NCBI GenBank assembly: GCA_030667765.1
Contig: DAOUVF010000174.1
Coordinates: forward strand, 1 to 6,609
From: Bacteroides sp.
GTDB taxonomy: Bacteria; Bacteroidota; Bacteroidia; Bacteroidales; SM23-62
Direction of reading: 5' to 3'
DNA length: 6,609 nucleotides
The notes beneath the pieces were generated by a model. That model was not told the origin of the DNA, searched no databases, and saw only the letters and a list, made by a program, of their open reading frames with translations. Positions 1 through 6,347 of the stretch are shown here, piece after piece. The position numbers and the translations under genes are program-made. Numbering within the stretch: position 1 is the first letter of the stretch; each line of letters starts with the position of its first letter.

Positions 1-122
1 AGTTTGGTCCTTACAAAAGCAGGCCCTTTGCCTGGCTTTACATGCTGGAACTGGACAATAGTATATAAGTCGTTATTGTATTCTATGCAAAGGCCGTTTC
101 TGAAATCTGCCGTAGTAGCCAT
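1..122 (-). CDS. efp: Elongation factor P, N-terminal fragment (runs off the left edge)
   Basis: The first 40 codons are visible, read from an ATG at 122-120. They begin MATTADFRNGL and contain the segment HVKPGKGPAFVRTK (residues 27-40). This is the characteristic N-terminal KOW-like domain of EF-P, which binds between the ribosomal P and E sites and relieves stalling at consecutive prolines. Lys32, in the PGKG loop, aligns with the lysine (Lys34 in E. coli) that reaches the peptidyl-transferase centre and is modified in some bacteria. Whether it is modified here cannot be told. The gene lies 42 bases downstream of the DUF3108 gene on the same strand and is the last visible member of the putative operon. 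The remaining roughly 145 residues lie outside the window. Identification is firm because the loop motif and its distance from the start both fit. Confidence 0.95.
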   Translation of the reverse strand, partial: MATTADFRNGLCIEYNNDLYTIVQFQHVKPGKGPAFVRTK

Positions 123-164
123 AAGAAAGAATTTTGAATTCGTTGATCAAAGATAGTAAAACCC

Positions 165-962
165 TCAATATTTCAGTCCATCGTATTGAATCAGATCACA
201 TTTGACAGATCCCACGATCAGGTCAAATTTGCCACGTATAGGTACGTGATTGGCATCGTCAGAAAACCAGAGCGTCATATCATCTTCTTTTTTAAAGATC
301 CTGCCGGGTTCGACAAATGGTACAAGCTTGATACAGCTGAATGTACCCCCTCTTGTCTTGATGGTCTCCCTGCCCCTGAATCTCATGTCAAACGGGAACA
401 ACTCATCGTCGAAGAAAGTGTTGATATGGATAATGTCATCATATTTCATAGTGTCATATTCAATGGTTCGGACATAATAAAATACTGATACCATATCCCT
501 GATATTGGCCGGGATTTCATGCTCCCCGGATTCACTGCTGTATGCTTTCAGACTATCATGGTTGTACTCGACGATATTATGTTTTTTATAATTCCCCTCA
601 CTGATATCCCGTATGGATTTCAGAGGGAGCAATGTTTCGGGATCAAAATAACCACCATACATATCACGGATCTTGTACAATTTATCAGCCAGGCCTGTTG
701 TCCGGACCACTGCTTCGGCATAATATACCTGCCGGTTCCTGAAGGTATCCACGGTAAGGTATGTATCGACTTTACCCGCATTCAGGGGACCGTAATATAC
801 CTGGAATACCATTTTTTCACCCGGGATAAAATTATTCTTCTCCATTCCGGGTCCGGTTACATTCTCAAGATCCACCGTGCTTTGTATCCTGGACTGTTGC
901 TGGGCTAAGACCTGGAATGTGTGGATCAGCAGAAATATGAATATGCAAAAGATGTATTTCAT
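165..962 (-). CDS. Secreted DUF3108-domain protein
   Basis: This 265-residue protein has a typical signal peptide: a Met-Lys start, a hydrophobic core (residues 4-19, IFCIFIFLLIHTF) and a likely cleavage near Ala20-Gln21. It should therefore be exported to the periplasm or cell surface. The mature part has the look of DUF3108 (PF11306). It shows an early FIPGEKMVFQVYYGPLNAGK segment (45-64), repeated short beta-strand patterns, a central DMYGGYFDPETLLPL segment (100-114), and a late LWFSDDANHVPIRGKF segment (231-246). That last segment is the conserved 'expressed value versus polymer' strand typical of the family, and a beta-rich fold is expected. No catalytic residues can be named and the biological role is not established. 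The start is an ATG 55 bases after the tsaB stop, and efp follows 42 bases downstream, so co-transcription with both is likely. The protein appears intact and full length. Confidence 0.85.
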   Translation of the reverse strand: MKYIFCIFIFLLIHTFQVLAQQQSRIQSTVDLENVTGPGMEKNNFIPGEKMVFQVYYGPLNAGKVDTYLTVDTFRNRQVYYAEAVVRTTGLADKLYKIRDMYGGYFDPETLLPLKSIRDISEGNYKKHNIVEYNHDSLKAYSSESGEHEIPANIRDMVSVFYYVRTIEYDTMKYDDIIHINTFFDDELFPFDMRFRGRETIKTRGGTFSCIKLVPFVEPGRIFKKEDDMTLWFSDDANHVPIRGKFDLIVGSVKCDLIQYDGLKY

Positions 963-1017
963 ATACCGTACCTGACCTATATCCCTTGGCAGAAGCGGGA
1001 TACAGGGTCCGGGTTTA

Positions 1018-1731
1018 TTAAATTATCTTATTTTTTGGTATGGTGGCTACAAAGTCTTTCAGGTAAAAGGGTTCAAAATAAGCAACGTCCTCAAAACATT
1101 TTTGTTGCCAGGCTGACTCTGCCAGCGTGACCATATATTTTGCAGAGGTCTCGATCCCTTCCAGGAAGATGGCATTGGGATGCTGTATGATGTCCCTGCA
1201 TTTGGCAGCGCCATTACCAAAGAAAATCACTCGGTTTTGTTCAAGAATATCCTTAAAACTGTCTTCCTGAATGATCTTTGCAGCGATTGGTTCGATCATT
1301 TCCCCCGAAGGATGGAAAATAGCAGTATATACCTCCATTCGCCTGGCATCAATCATGGGGCAGAGACAAAGGGATTTATCCTTAGATAATGCCTTATTTT
1401 CAATTTGATTGCCATGGATGACACCGGTTGCCATGGAAGATAGAGTACCAATACTGATCAATGAGATCCCGGAGGCATAAGCCAGTCCCTTTGCTGTTGA
1501 TACCCCGATCCGCAAACCCGTATAGGACCCTGGTCCCTTGCTGACAGCTACGGCATCAAGATCTGAAATTGCCTTTGCGTTTTCTTCCAGTATGTTCCTG
1601 ATGAAAACTGCCAGGAGACTGGCATGTGATTTGTCTTCGTGGCTTTCCTTCAGTCCAAGCAATTCCCCATCCAGGGCCAGGGCCACTGAACAGATCTGGG
1701 TTGAAGTATCTAAATTGAGGATAAGGGCCAT
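1018..1731 (-). CDS. tsaB: TsaB, tRNA threonylcarbamoyladenosine (t6A) biosynthesis subunit
   Basis: This 237-residue protein has the ASKHA-type fold signature of TsaB. It begins with a strand ending in LDTST (residues 7-11), followed by the diagnostic GPGSYTGLRIG loop (66-76) and KGLAYA helix (81-86). It then has the DARRMEVYTA segment (128-137) and a late EPFYLKDF motif (220-227). TsaB is a non-catalytic partner that dimerises with TsaD; with TsaE and the TsaC product it places threonylcarbamoyl on A37 of ANN-decoding tRNAs in the cytoplasm. Length is normal for the family (about 220-240). The ATG at 1731 gives the conserved N-terminal strand with no extra residues. It starts 25 bases after the adaptor stop and ends 55 bases before the DUF3108 gene, so it is likely transcribed with the efflux genes. 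TsaD, TsaE and TsaC are not in this window. Confidence 0.96.
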   Translation of the reverse strand: MALILNLDTSTQICSVALALDGELLGLKESHEDKSHASLLAVFIRNILEENAKAISDLDAVAVSKGPGSYTGLRIGVSTAKGLAYASGISLISIGTLSSMATGVIHGNQIENKALSKDKSLCLCPMIDARRMEVYTAIFHPSGEMIEPIAAKIIQEDSFKDILEQNRVIFFGNGAAKCRDIIQHPNAIFLEGIETSAKYMVTLAESAWQQKCFEDVAYFEPFYLKDFVATIPKNKII

Positions 1732-1756
1732 TTCAGTCTATCCTCCGGTTATGGTT

Positions 1757-3067
1757 CTACTTCTTTTTCTTCTTATCGCTCTTGAAAAGATCTTTCTTGT
1801 CAACCACTTCGACCACGGCATCGGCCTTCAGCTTTTTCGAAATGGCATTATATGGAGCTGTTATTATCTCGTCATCTTCCTCAACACCTTCCAGGATCTG
1901 TATGTAATTGTTGTCCTGGATACCTGTTTTTACCTTGACAAACTCAGCCTTGCTCTCATCATTCACCATAAATACAATCTCATTCATCTCCTCTTCCTCA
2001 TCATCTTTCACTTCTTCTGTTTCTTCTGTTTCTTCGGATGCTTCTACCAGACTTGAATCAGACCTGGTAGTAACAGCCTGGATCGGTACAGAGAGAACAT
2101 CTGATTCAATTTTTGTCATGATATCAACGGTCGCAGACATCCCCGGGCGGAAGGGATTAACATAGCCTTCATCATACAGTGTCTGGTAAGATTCTCGGAG
2201 GAGGAAGATCTTAACCTCGAAATTGGTTACCTGGTCAGTTGTCAATCCGGTGGTCTTGGCAGAATTGGCTATTTCTGTCACAATACCCTTGAATTTCTGA
2301 CCCAGGAAGGCATCAACCTCAATCATAGCAGTATCCTCCATATTTACACTGACAATATCATTCTCATTTACCTCCACCATGACTTCCATTCTGTCGAGAT
2401 CGGCAATTCTCATCATTTCGGTCCCGGTCATCATTTGTGCGCCTATCACACGCTCCCCTTTCTCGACGAGTAGCATGGAGATAGTCCCGGTCATCGGGGC
2501 ATAAATTGATGTTTTGATAAGATTTTCCTGGGATTCGGACAGGGCAGCTTCAGCACTTTTTACTGAATATTTGGCTGCATCCAGCTCGGCCTTGGCAATA
2601 TGGTAGGCTGATAATGCCGTTTCATAAACAGATTCTGATATGGCCTGTTGTTCCCAGAGTTTTTTATTCCGGTTATAATCCAGTTCCTTCTGGATGTATT
2701 GTGCTTCTGCCTGGGAGAAACGGGCTTTGGATGAATTAAGCGAAGCCAGCGAACGATCACGGGCTGAAATGTAAACTTCCGGTTTGATGCGGGCCAGCAA
2801 TTGACCTAAATTGACCATATCGCCTTCTTTGACTTTCAGATCGACAATTTCACCCGAAACATCCGGACTGATGATTACTTCTGTTTCAGGCTGTACTTTA
2901 CCGTTAGCGGTAATTGTTTCGATGATATCCCTGCGTTTTGCTTTTTCAACTGCCACCTCGATAACTTCCTCTTTCCCAAACCATCCAACCTTCTTGCCAA
3001 CAACCGCCAGCACGATTAAGACAACAACGGCAATAAGGGAATACCGTAATAATTTCTTGGTTTTCAT
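1757..3067 (-). CDS. Efflux periplasmic adaptor subunit (HlyD/MacA-type membrane fusion protein)
   Basis: This 436-residue protein has an N-terminal membrane anchor (about 8-24) after a short basic segment. The first half of a biotinyl-lipoyl-like domain follows (about 66-99, VSGEIVDLKVKEGDMVNLGQ). Next come a long alpha-helical hairpin (about 103-186, rich in Ala, Glu, Lys and Ser), the second lipoyl half (about 187-215, APMTGTISMLLVEKGERV), a beta-barrel domain (about 225-320) and a membrane-proximal domain. Proteins of this kind bridge an inner-membrane ABC or RND pump to a TolC channel. The order MacA-like adaptor after TolC supports that role, but the pump itself is absent here, so the substrate is unknown. 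Two oddities stand out: an acidic stretch at 342-360 with 13 Glu/Asp in 19 residues, and a C-terminus with 8 Lys in the last 13 residues. It starts 46 bases after the tolC-family stop. Confidence 0.93.
   Translation of the reverse strand: MKTKKLLRYSLIAVVVLIVLAVVGKKVGWFGKEEVIEVAVEKAKRRDIIETITANGKVQPETEVIISPDVSGEIVDLKVKEGDMVNLGQLLARIKPEVYISARDRSLASLNSSKARFSQAEAQYIQKELDYNRNKKLWEQQAISESVYETALSAYHIAKAELDAAKYSVKSAEAALSESQENLIKTSIYAPMTGTISMLLVEKGERVIGAQMMTGTEMMRIADLDRMEVMVEVNENDIVSVNMEDTAMIEVDAFLGQKFKGIVTEIANSAKTTGLTTDQVTNFEVKIFLLRESYQTLYDEGYVNPFRPGMSATVDIMTKIESDVLSVPIQAVTTRSDSSLVEASEETEETEEVKDDEEEEMNEIVFMVNDESKAEFVKVKTGIQDNNYIQILEGVEEDDEIITAPYNAISKKLKADAVVEVVDKKDLFKSDKKKKK
1988..2044 (-). other. 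Acidic low-complexity insertion in the adaptor
   Basis: Codons 342-360 of the adaptor encode mainly Glu and Asp, starting EASEETEETEEV and ending in DDEEEE. The stretch sits between the beta-barrel domain and the last membrane-proximal strands (NEIVFMVND follows at 362-370). In most adaptors this position is a short loop, so this is probably a flexible, surface-exposed insertion. No function can be assigned from sequence. Confidence 0.8.
2012..2038 (+). repeat. Three tandem 9-bp units within the adaptor gene
   Basis: The unit TTCTTCTGT occurs at 2012-2020 and 2021-2029, followed by a partial third copy TTCTTCGGA at 2030-2038. Read on the minus strand these encode repeats of Glu-Glu-Thr within the acidic insertion. 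Because the unit is a multiple of three, a gain or loss would change the linker length without shifting the frame. Confidence 0.8.
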
Positions 3068-3113
3068 TTATTCTGTTCTGTTTATAGGTTATTGGTATAG
3101 TATGTTTTTTGCT

Positions 3114-4490
3114 TTAAAGTCTGATGGGTACGCCCCTGTAAAAATCCAGCACCTTCATCTTGAATATGTAGTCATATTTGGCCTGGAGAAGGTCGGATTG
3201 GGTATTGGTAAGACGGGTCTTCTCAATGTTGTAGTCGACTGTGTTTACCAGTCCCACTTCATACTTCTCCTCGGTATACTTGAATGATTCTTCCATTGAG
3301 ACCAGCGCAGTTTCTGTGGCCATGTAAGCCCTGCGGGCTGCCTTGGCATCTGCATAGGCCTGCTGGATACTTTTATAGAGGTCCATCTTGGTGGTTTCCA
3401 GGGTCAGTTCATAATTCAGCACGTTTAGTCTGGCATTGCTGATGTTCGTGCTGATCATCGTCTTGTTAAATATCGGGATGTTCAATCCAAAGGTAAGGGC
3501 AATATTTCGATTATCTTTCATCTGGTCCCAGAAGGGATAATCTTCCCAGATAGGGTTAAATTCGGGGTCAAGACCTAGCAATTGCTGCCTTGCGTCTGAG
3601 TATCCGGTGGCATATGAACCTCTCAGTGTCAGGCTTGGACTGCGACCTCCCTTGGCTATGTTAAGTCCTTTTTCGGCGCTTTCTACCTGAAGCTCTGCAC
3701 TACGTATCCTGGGAAGTACGTTTATACCCTCCCGGTATACTGCTTCAACTGTAAGGTGTATCGGATCCCTGGCAACATCACCGAATTCCGGGATCTCAAT
3801 CATAAAATCCCCGACAGAATCGAGATCCAGCATTTGTGTCAGGGTAAGGTAGGAGATTTCCAGAGCATTTTCGGCTTCGATTACATTCAGTTCTTCGGTG
3901 GCTGCCTGTGACTGTATCTCAAGGAGGGAACCACGGGCAAGGCTGCCTGCATCGACCAGTTTTGAGGTGCGCTCAACCTGCTGGAGGGTTGTTTCATGCT
4001 GTATTTCTGCAACCTCCAAGAGTTCCATATTAAACAGGATCTGCAGGTAACCTGATGCCAGCAGCATGGAAATATCATTCTTGAGCTTTTCAAGGTCCTG
4101 GAGACTGGACAGCAGGTTGAACTCATTCTGATGGATGGTGTGTCTTTGTTGCAGTCCCTGGAAAAGTGTTACAGAAGACATAATATTTACATTGCTGGTA
4201 ATGGTTTTTTGATTTTCAGTATACCTGTAGGTGGTTTCGTCAAGGGATCTGCCAAATAGAAAATTCTGGTTCACCCCTGCATTTAAATTCGGCAGTTGAT
4301 TTATTTTCGATTGTTTTAGTAGATTATCATTATACTCGGTGGCCAGCATCTGCTGCTGGATGTTAATGTTATTCTCAAGAGCATATATAATACAATCTTC
4401 AAGAGTCCAGATTTTTTGGGTCTTTCCGGAAGTAAAAACCAGCAGGCAAAATATAGGGAACAATAAGATAAATTTCTTACTTTGTTTCAT
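3114..4490 (-). CDS. TolC-family outer membrane efflux protein
   Basis: The protein is 458 residues when read from the ATG at 4490-4488. That start is preferred because it places a clean signal peptide first (MKQSKKFILLFPIFCLLVF, cleavage near residue 22-24). The frame is open 13 codons further upstream, but only to a TTG, and those extra residues would bury the signal. The mature protein begins IWTLEDCIIYALENNINIQQQ, the conserved start of TolC proteins. It then alternates long helices with two beta-strand segments, for example LNAGVNQNFLFGRSLD and SLTLRGSYATGYSD. The late repeat of this pattern includes EEKYEVGLVNTVDYNIEKTRL, the second-repeat helix motif. Three such chains form the outer-membrane channel that docks on an adaptor. 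It is the first gene of the likely five-gene operon, followed 46 bases later by the adaptor gene. Length is normal for the family; the exported substrate is unknown. Confidence 0.94.
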   Translation of the reverse strand: MKQSKKFILLFPIFCLLVFTSGKTQKIWTLEDCIIYALENNINIQQQMLATEYNDNLLKQSKINQLPNLNAGVNQNFLFGRSLDETTYRYTENQKTITSNVNIMSSVTLFQGLQQRHTIHQNEFNLLSSLQDLEKLKNDISMLLASGYLQILFNMELLEVAEIQHETTLQQVERTSKLVDAGSLARGSLLEIQSQAATEELNVIEAENALEISYLTLTQMLDLDSVGDFMIEIPEFGDVARDPIHLTVEAVYREGINVLPRIRSAELQVESAEKGLNIAKGGRSPSLTLRGSYATGYSDARQQLLGLDPEFNPIWEDYPFWDQMKDNRNIALTFGLNIPIFNKTMISTNISNARLNVLNYELTLETTKMDLYKSIQQAYADAKAARRAYMATETALVSMEESFKYTEEKYEVGLVNTVDYNIEKTRLTNTQSDLLQAKYDYIFKMKVLDFYRGVPIRL

Positions 4491-4619
4491 GCCAGGTTGG
4501 TTTAGTAGTACTAAAAAAAAATGATACAATTATTCTTATTTGCGGATAGAATTTGTAAATATAATCAATATATTATATTCTTTCGATAATGGAAAGGGTT
4601 TAAATCTAGGAGGTTAATT
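4491..4619. promoter_or_regulatory. Divergent intergenic region holding promoters for both flanking transcripts
   Basis: The 129 bases between two divergent starts are very AT-rich and must hold promoters for the minus-strand tolC-family operon and the plus-strand metallopeptidase gene. On the plus strand a TTTG at 4552-4555 lies 18 bases before TATATTCT (4574-4581). This only loosely resembles the Bacteroidota pattern TTTG, about 19-21 bases, TAnnTTTG, with two mismatches in the -7 element. No TTTG is present on the minus strand here. On that strand TATATTTA (4563-4556) is one mismatch from the -7 element but lacks a partner. A nine-A run lies at 4513-4521. The presence of promoters is an inference from gene layout; the exact elements are guesses. 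Confidence 0.4.
4608..4613 (+). promoter_or_regulatory. Strong Shine-Dalgarno site of the metallopeptidase gene
   Basis: A perfect AGGAGG lies 6 bases upstream of the ATG at 4620 and fixes that start. None of the other starts in this window has a comparable site, as expected for Bacteroidota, where initiation mostly does not rely on this pairing. Confidence 0.85.
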
Positions 4620-5345
4620 ATGCCAATTTCAGAAAAGATTTTTGAACATAAGGATTTTGGCAACGTGAGTATGATTAAGAGCACAAGAACAAGGAGGATC
4701 AGCATCTCGGCCAAGCCCTTCCAGCCGCTAAGGGTGACCCTGCCTGTGTTTGAAAGTTTCAGCAGGGCGGAACGATTTCTGGAAGAGAAAGAGAAATGGA
4801 TCCATAGGACATTGGATAAGATCCGCCAACTTGAAGATCAATATACAGTATTCAATGAAGATACCCGCTTCCGTACACATGAGCATGAACTTAAGGTAGA
4901 AAGAATGGAAGGGGATATACCAAAAGTGAGCCTGAAGGATAAAAAGATCCTTGTCCAATTACCCGAAAAATCAGATATTCAGTCCCCTGAGATCCAGGAA
5001 ATGATAAGGTGGGGTATCCAGGCTGCCTGGAGAAAGGAAGCCAGGAAATACCTGCCGGTGCGGTTGAATGAATTATCAAGAAAACACCAGTTGTCCTATA
5101 ACAGGGTAATCATCAAGAATAATAAAACCAGGTGGGGTTCCTGCTCGCAGAAAAACAATATTAATTTAAGCCTTCACCTGATGAGGTTGCCTGATCACCT
5201 GATCGATTATATCCTGCTGCATGAACTGGCACATACACTCCATAAGAATCATGGCAGGCAATTCTGGAAGAACATGGAAAAGATTTGTCCCAATGCAAAG
5301 ACCCTTGATAAGGAGATGCGAGGGTACAGGATGGAGATATATTAG
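4620..5345 (+). CDS. YgjP/DUF45-family zinc metallopeptidase-like protein
   Basis: This 241-residue cytoplasmic protein has no signal peptide or membrane segment. Its C-terminal half carries the DUF45 (YgjP, 'M48-family metallopeptidase-like') signature. RWGSCSQKNNINLSLHLMRLP lies at 171-191, with the conserved Arg-Trp-Gly-Ser-Cys turn. The zinc-binding HELAH follows at 201-205, with Glu202 as the probable general base, and the likely third ligand is His211 in the NHGRQFW segment. The N-terminal half (about 15-45, TRTRRISISAKPFQPLRVTLP) matches the strand-rich start common to the family. The fold is related to SprT and WLM proteases, but substrates are not established for most members. All three metal ligands are present, so it should be active. 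It is transcribed away from the tolC-family operon and its stop overlaps the stop of the convergent gene by 4 bases. Confidence 0.92.
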   Translation: MPISEKIFEHKDFGNVSMIKSTRTRRISISAKPFQPLRVTLPVFESFSRAERFLEEKEKWIHRTLDKIRQLEDQYTVFNEDTRFRTHEHELKVERMEGDIPKVSLKDKKILVQLPEKSDIQSPEIQEMIRWGIQAAWRKEARKYLPVRLNELSRKHQLSYNRVIIKNNKTRWGSCSQKNNINLSLHLMRLPDHLIDYILLHELAHTLHKNHGRQFWKNMEKICPNAKTLDKEMRGYRMEIY

Positions 5346-6217
5346 GATTTAGAGGAAGTCCTGTCTTTTCGGATCTTTCTGTCAAGGATGGAATCGAGAC
5401 AGGAAACATACTCAATGGTTTTCTTCTCTCCTAATAATTTAGTGAATTCCCTGACGATAAATTCCTTTATATATGTAATCCAGTCAAGGTAAGAGAGTGT
5501 GGAGATCTTTCCCTGCTCCTGTTTTTCCATGTACCTTTTAAGTATGTTTGCCTTCGAATGATATGCCAGGTATGCTTTTATGGATAATAATAAATTTTTG
5601 TCCAGGTAGTTTTCAACCAGTTTAAGCTCACTTGGGATTACCTCGTAGGTGATTTCATAAAAATTACTGAATGCATTCTCCCAGTTGATATAATGGATGA
5701 AAAAATTGACGATGGTAAATATTTTTTTTTCTTCCTCTTTATCGATAGAATCCAGGAATATCCTGTTAAGGTTCATCCTGTAGGATTCCTTGATACTTTC
5801 GTCGAGAATGTCAGTAATTTCGGTTACATGTTTTTCATAATCGGATGAAAAATTGTTTAATGTAAAATGCTCATTCTCGAATGGATGTTGGAGCTCTATG
5901 ATATTGGTGATCACACTGATCTCATCATTCAGCAGTGAAAAAACAGGGTGAATCTTGTCATGCAGGATTCTCTCAAAAAGATCATCAGTGAAAAATCCGG
6001 ACAGGATTAATTTTTTAAGCTGCACCTCATCACGGTGGATTGTCCTGATTTCGCTCTGGTAGTGTTCCAGATACTGGCTTATCCTGCTTTTTATCTGTGC
6101 CTTTTTGGCATCAACGATCAGCTGGATATAAACCGGGTAATATTCTTCCTGCAGGTAGAATCTGGGTTTAGCCCGCTTGTTTAAATAATGTTTTACAGTA
6201 ATTTTTTTATTCGGCAT
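5342..6217 (-). CDS. Unrecognised 291-residue protein with an integrase arm-domain-like N-terminus
   Basis: The frame is open from a GTG at 6223, but the ATG at 6217 (MPNKKITVKHYLNKR) is preferred. The GTG would add only two residues, and neither start has a clear Shine-Dalgarno site. Residues about 5-46 (KITVKHYLNKR, then YYPVYIQLIVDAKKAQIKSRI) resemble the arm-type DNA-binding domain found at the front of Bacteroidota tyrosine recombinases (beta strands around a 'P-V/I-Y-I/V-R' core). The rest (about 50-291) looks mostly helical, with many Ile, Leu, Phe, Tyr and Glu. It has no R...HxxR...Y recombinase catalytic pattern, no membrane segment and no other motif that I recognise. It is probably a cytoplasmic protein; DNA binding is an inference from the N-terminus only. 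Its 3' end overlaps the convergent metallopeptidase gene by 4 bases, and the start region is full of repeats. Confidence 0.8.
   Translation of the reverse strand: MPNKKITVKHYLNKRAKPRFYLQEEYYPVYIQLIVDAKKAQIKSRISQYLEHYQSEIRTIHRDEVQLKKLILSGFFTDDLFERILHDKIHPVFSLLNDEISVITNIIELQHPFENEHFTLNNFSSDYEKHVTEITDILDESIKESYRMNLNRIFLDSIDKEEEKKIFTIVNFFIHYINWENAFSNFYEITYEVIPSELKLVENYLDKNLLLSIKAYLAYHSKANILKRYMEKQEQGKISTLSYLDWITYIKEFIVREFTKLLGEKKTIEYVSCLDSILDRKIRKDRTSSKS
5722..5730 (-). other. Nine-base homopolymer inside the unrecognised gene
   Basis: A T9 run on the plus strand is an A9 run in the mRNA, encoding the Glu-Lys-Lys-Ile junction near residue 164 (EEEKKIF). Runs of this length can cause slippage of polymerases, which here would truncate the protein roughly midway. 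The frame is intact as given, and nothing shows that slippage happens. Confidence 0.6.
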
Positions 6218-6255
6218 GACCACGTGGTTTCCGGCATGACTTTTTTAACATGCCG
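6212..6255. repeat. Three-copy CGGCATG cluster at the start of the unrecognised gene
   Basis: CGGCATGAC occurs at 6212-6220 and again at 6232-6240, exactly 20 bases apart. The inverted form CATGCCG is at 6249-6255. The second and third copies form a perfect 7-bp inverted repeat with a 10-base spacer (ACTTTTTTAA). A 10-bp perfect palindrome, ACCACGTGGT, sits at 6219-6228, partly between the first two copies. The first copy contains the ATG chosen as start. The geometry, near two helical turns between direct copies, is what one would expect of an operator or a small set of protein-binding sites. It could also be an RNA hairpin in the leader. There is no U-run after it on the minus strand, so it is not a terminator for that strand. 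Confidence 0.6.
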
Positions 6256-6347
6256 TTTTCACCAACAGTAAAAATATTAAAAAATGTTGGAAGAGAGGCA
6301 TAGATATGCTATAAGGAAGGTTCAGGGGGTGGTTGCAAGAAGGTTTC
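6224..6347 (-). promoter_or_regulatory. Leader/intergenic region upstream of the unrecognised gene
   Basis: These 124 bases lie between the stop of the small ORF and the start of the 291-residue gene on the same strand. They hold part of the CGGCATG cluster, an inverted repeat CCAACA (6262-6267) with TGTTGG (6285-6290) around an AT-rich 17-base centre, and a short near-palindrome GCATAGATATGC (6298-6309). No convincing TTTG/TAnnTTTG promoter is visible on the minus strand. The gene may have its own promoter here or may be read through from upstream. Confidence 0.4.
6262..6290. repeat. Inverted repeat with AT-rich centre
   Basis: CCAACA at 6262-6267 and TGTTGG at 6285-6290 are perfect inverses separated by 17 bases that are almost all A and T. 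The short arms and long centre fit a dyad binding site better than a stable hairpin; no U-run follows on either strand. Confidence 0.45.

Noticed and set aside
980..1002. TATCCC...GGGATA inverted repeat between tsaB and the DUF3108 gene as a terminator
   Set aside because: The stem is only 6 bp with an 11-base loop and no U-run follows on the minus strand.
1538..2056. A long plus-strand ORF opposite tsaB and the adaptor
   Set aside because: It runs antisense to two confidently identified genes, and its composition (runs of Phe, Cys, Leu and Ser) is that of a mirror frame.
2811..3287. A plus-strand ORF of 158 codons opposite the adaptor and tolC-family genes
   Set aside because: It is antisense to conserved domains of the adaptor and has no recognisable features or ribosome site.
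4491..4529. Upstream extension of the tolC-family ORF by 13 codons
   Set aside because: The extension begins with TTG, not ATG, and would put MYHFFLVLLNQPG before a well-formed signal peptide. The ATG at 4490 is the better start.
6193..6237. A 14-residue out-of-frame ORF (MPETTWSCRIKKLL) overlapping the start of the unrecognised gene, possibly a leader peptide
   Set aside because: Its ATG exists because the GTCATGCCG repeat is duplicated, there is no ribosome site, and so short an ORF is expected by chance.
6232..6260. The 7-bp stem followed by TTTT on the plus strand as a rho-independent terminator
   Set aside because: The loop is 10 bases, the U-run is only four, and no plus-strand gene ends nearby; the metallopeptidase stops about 890 bases earlier.
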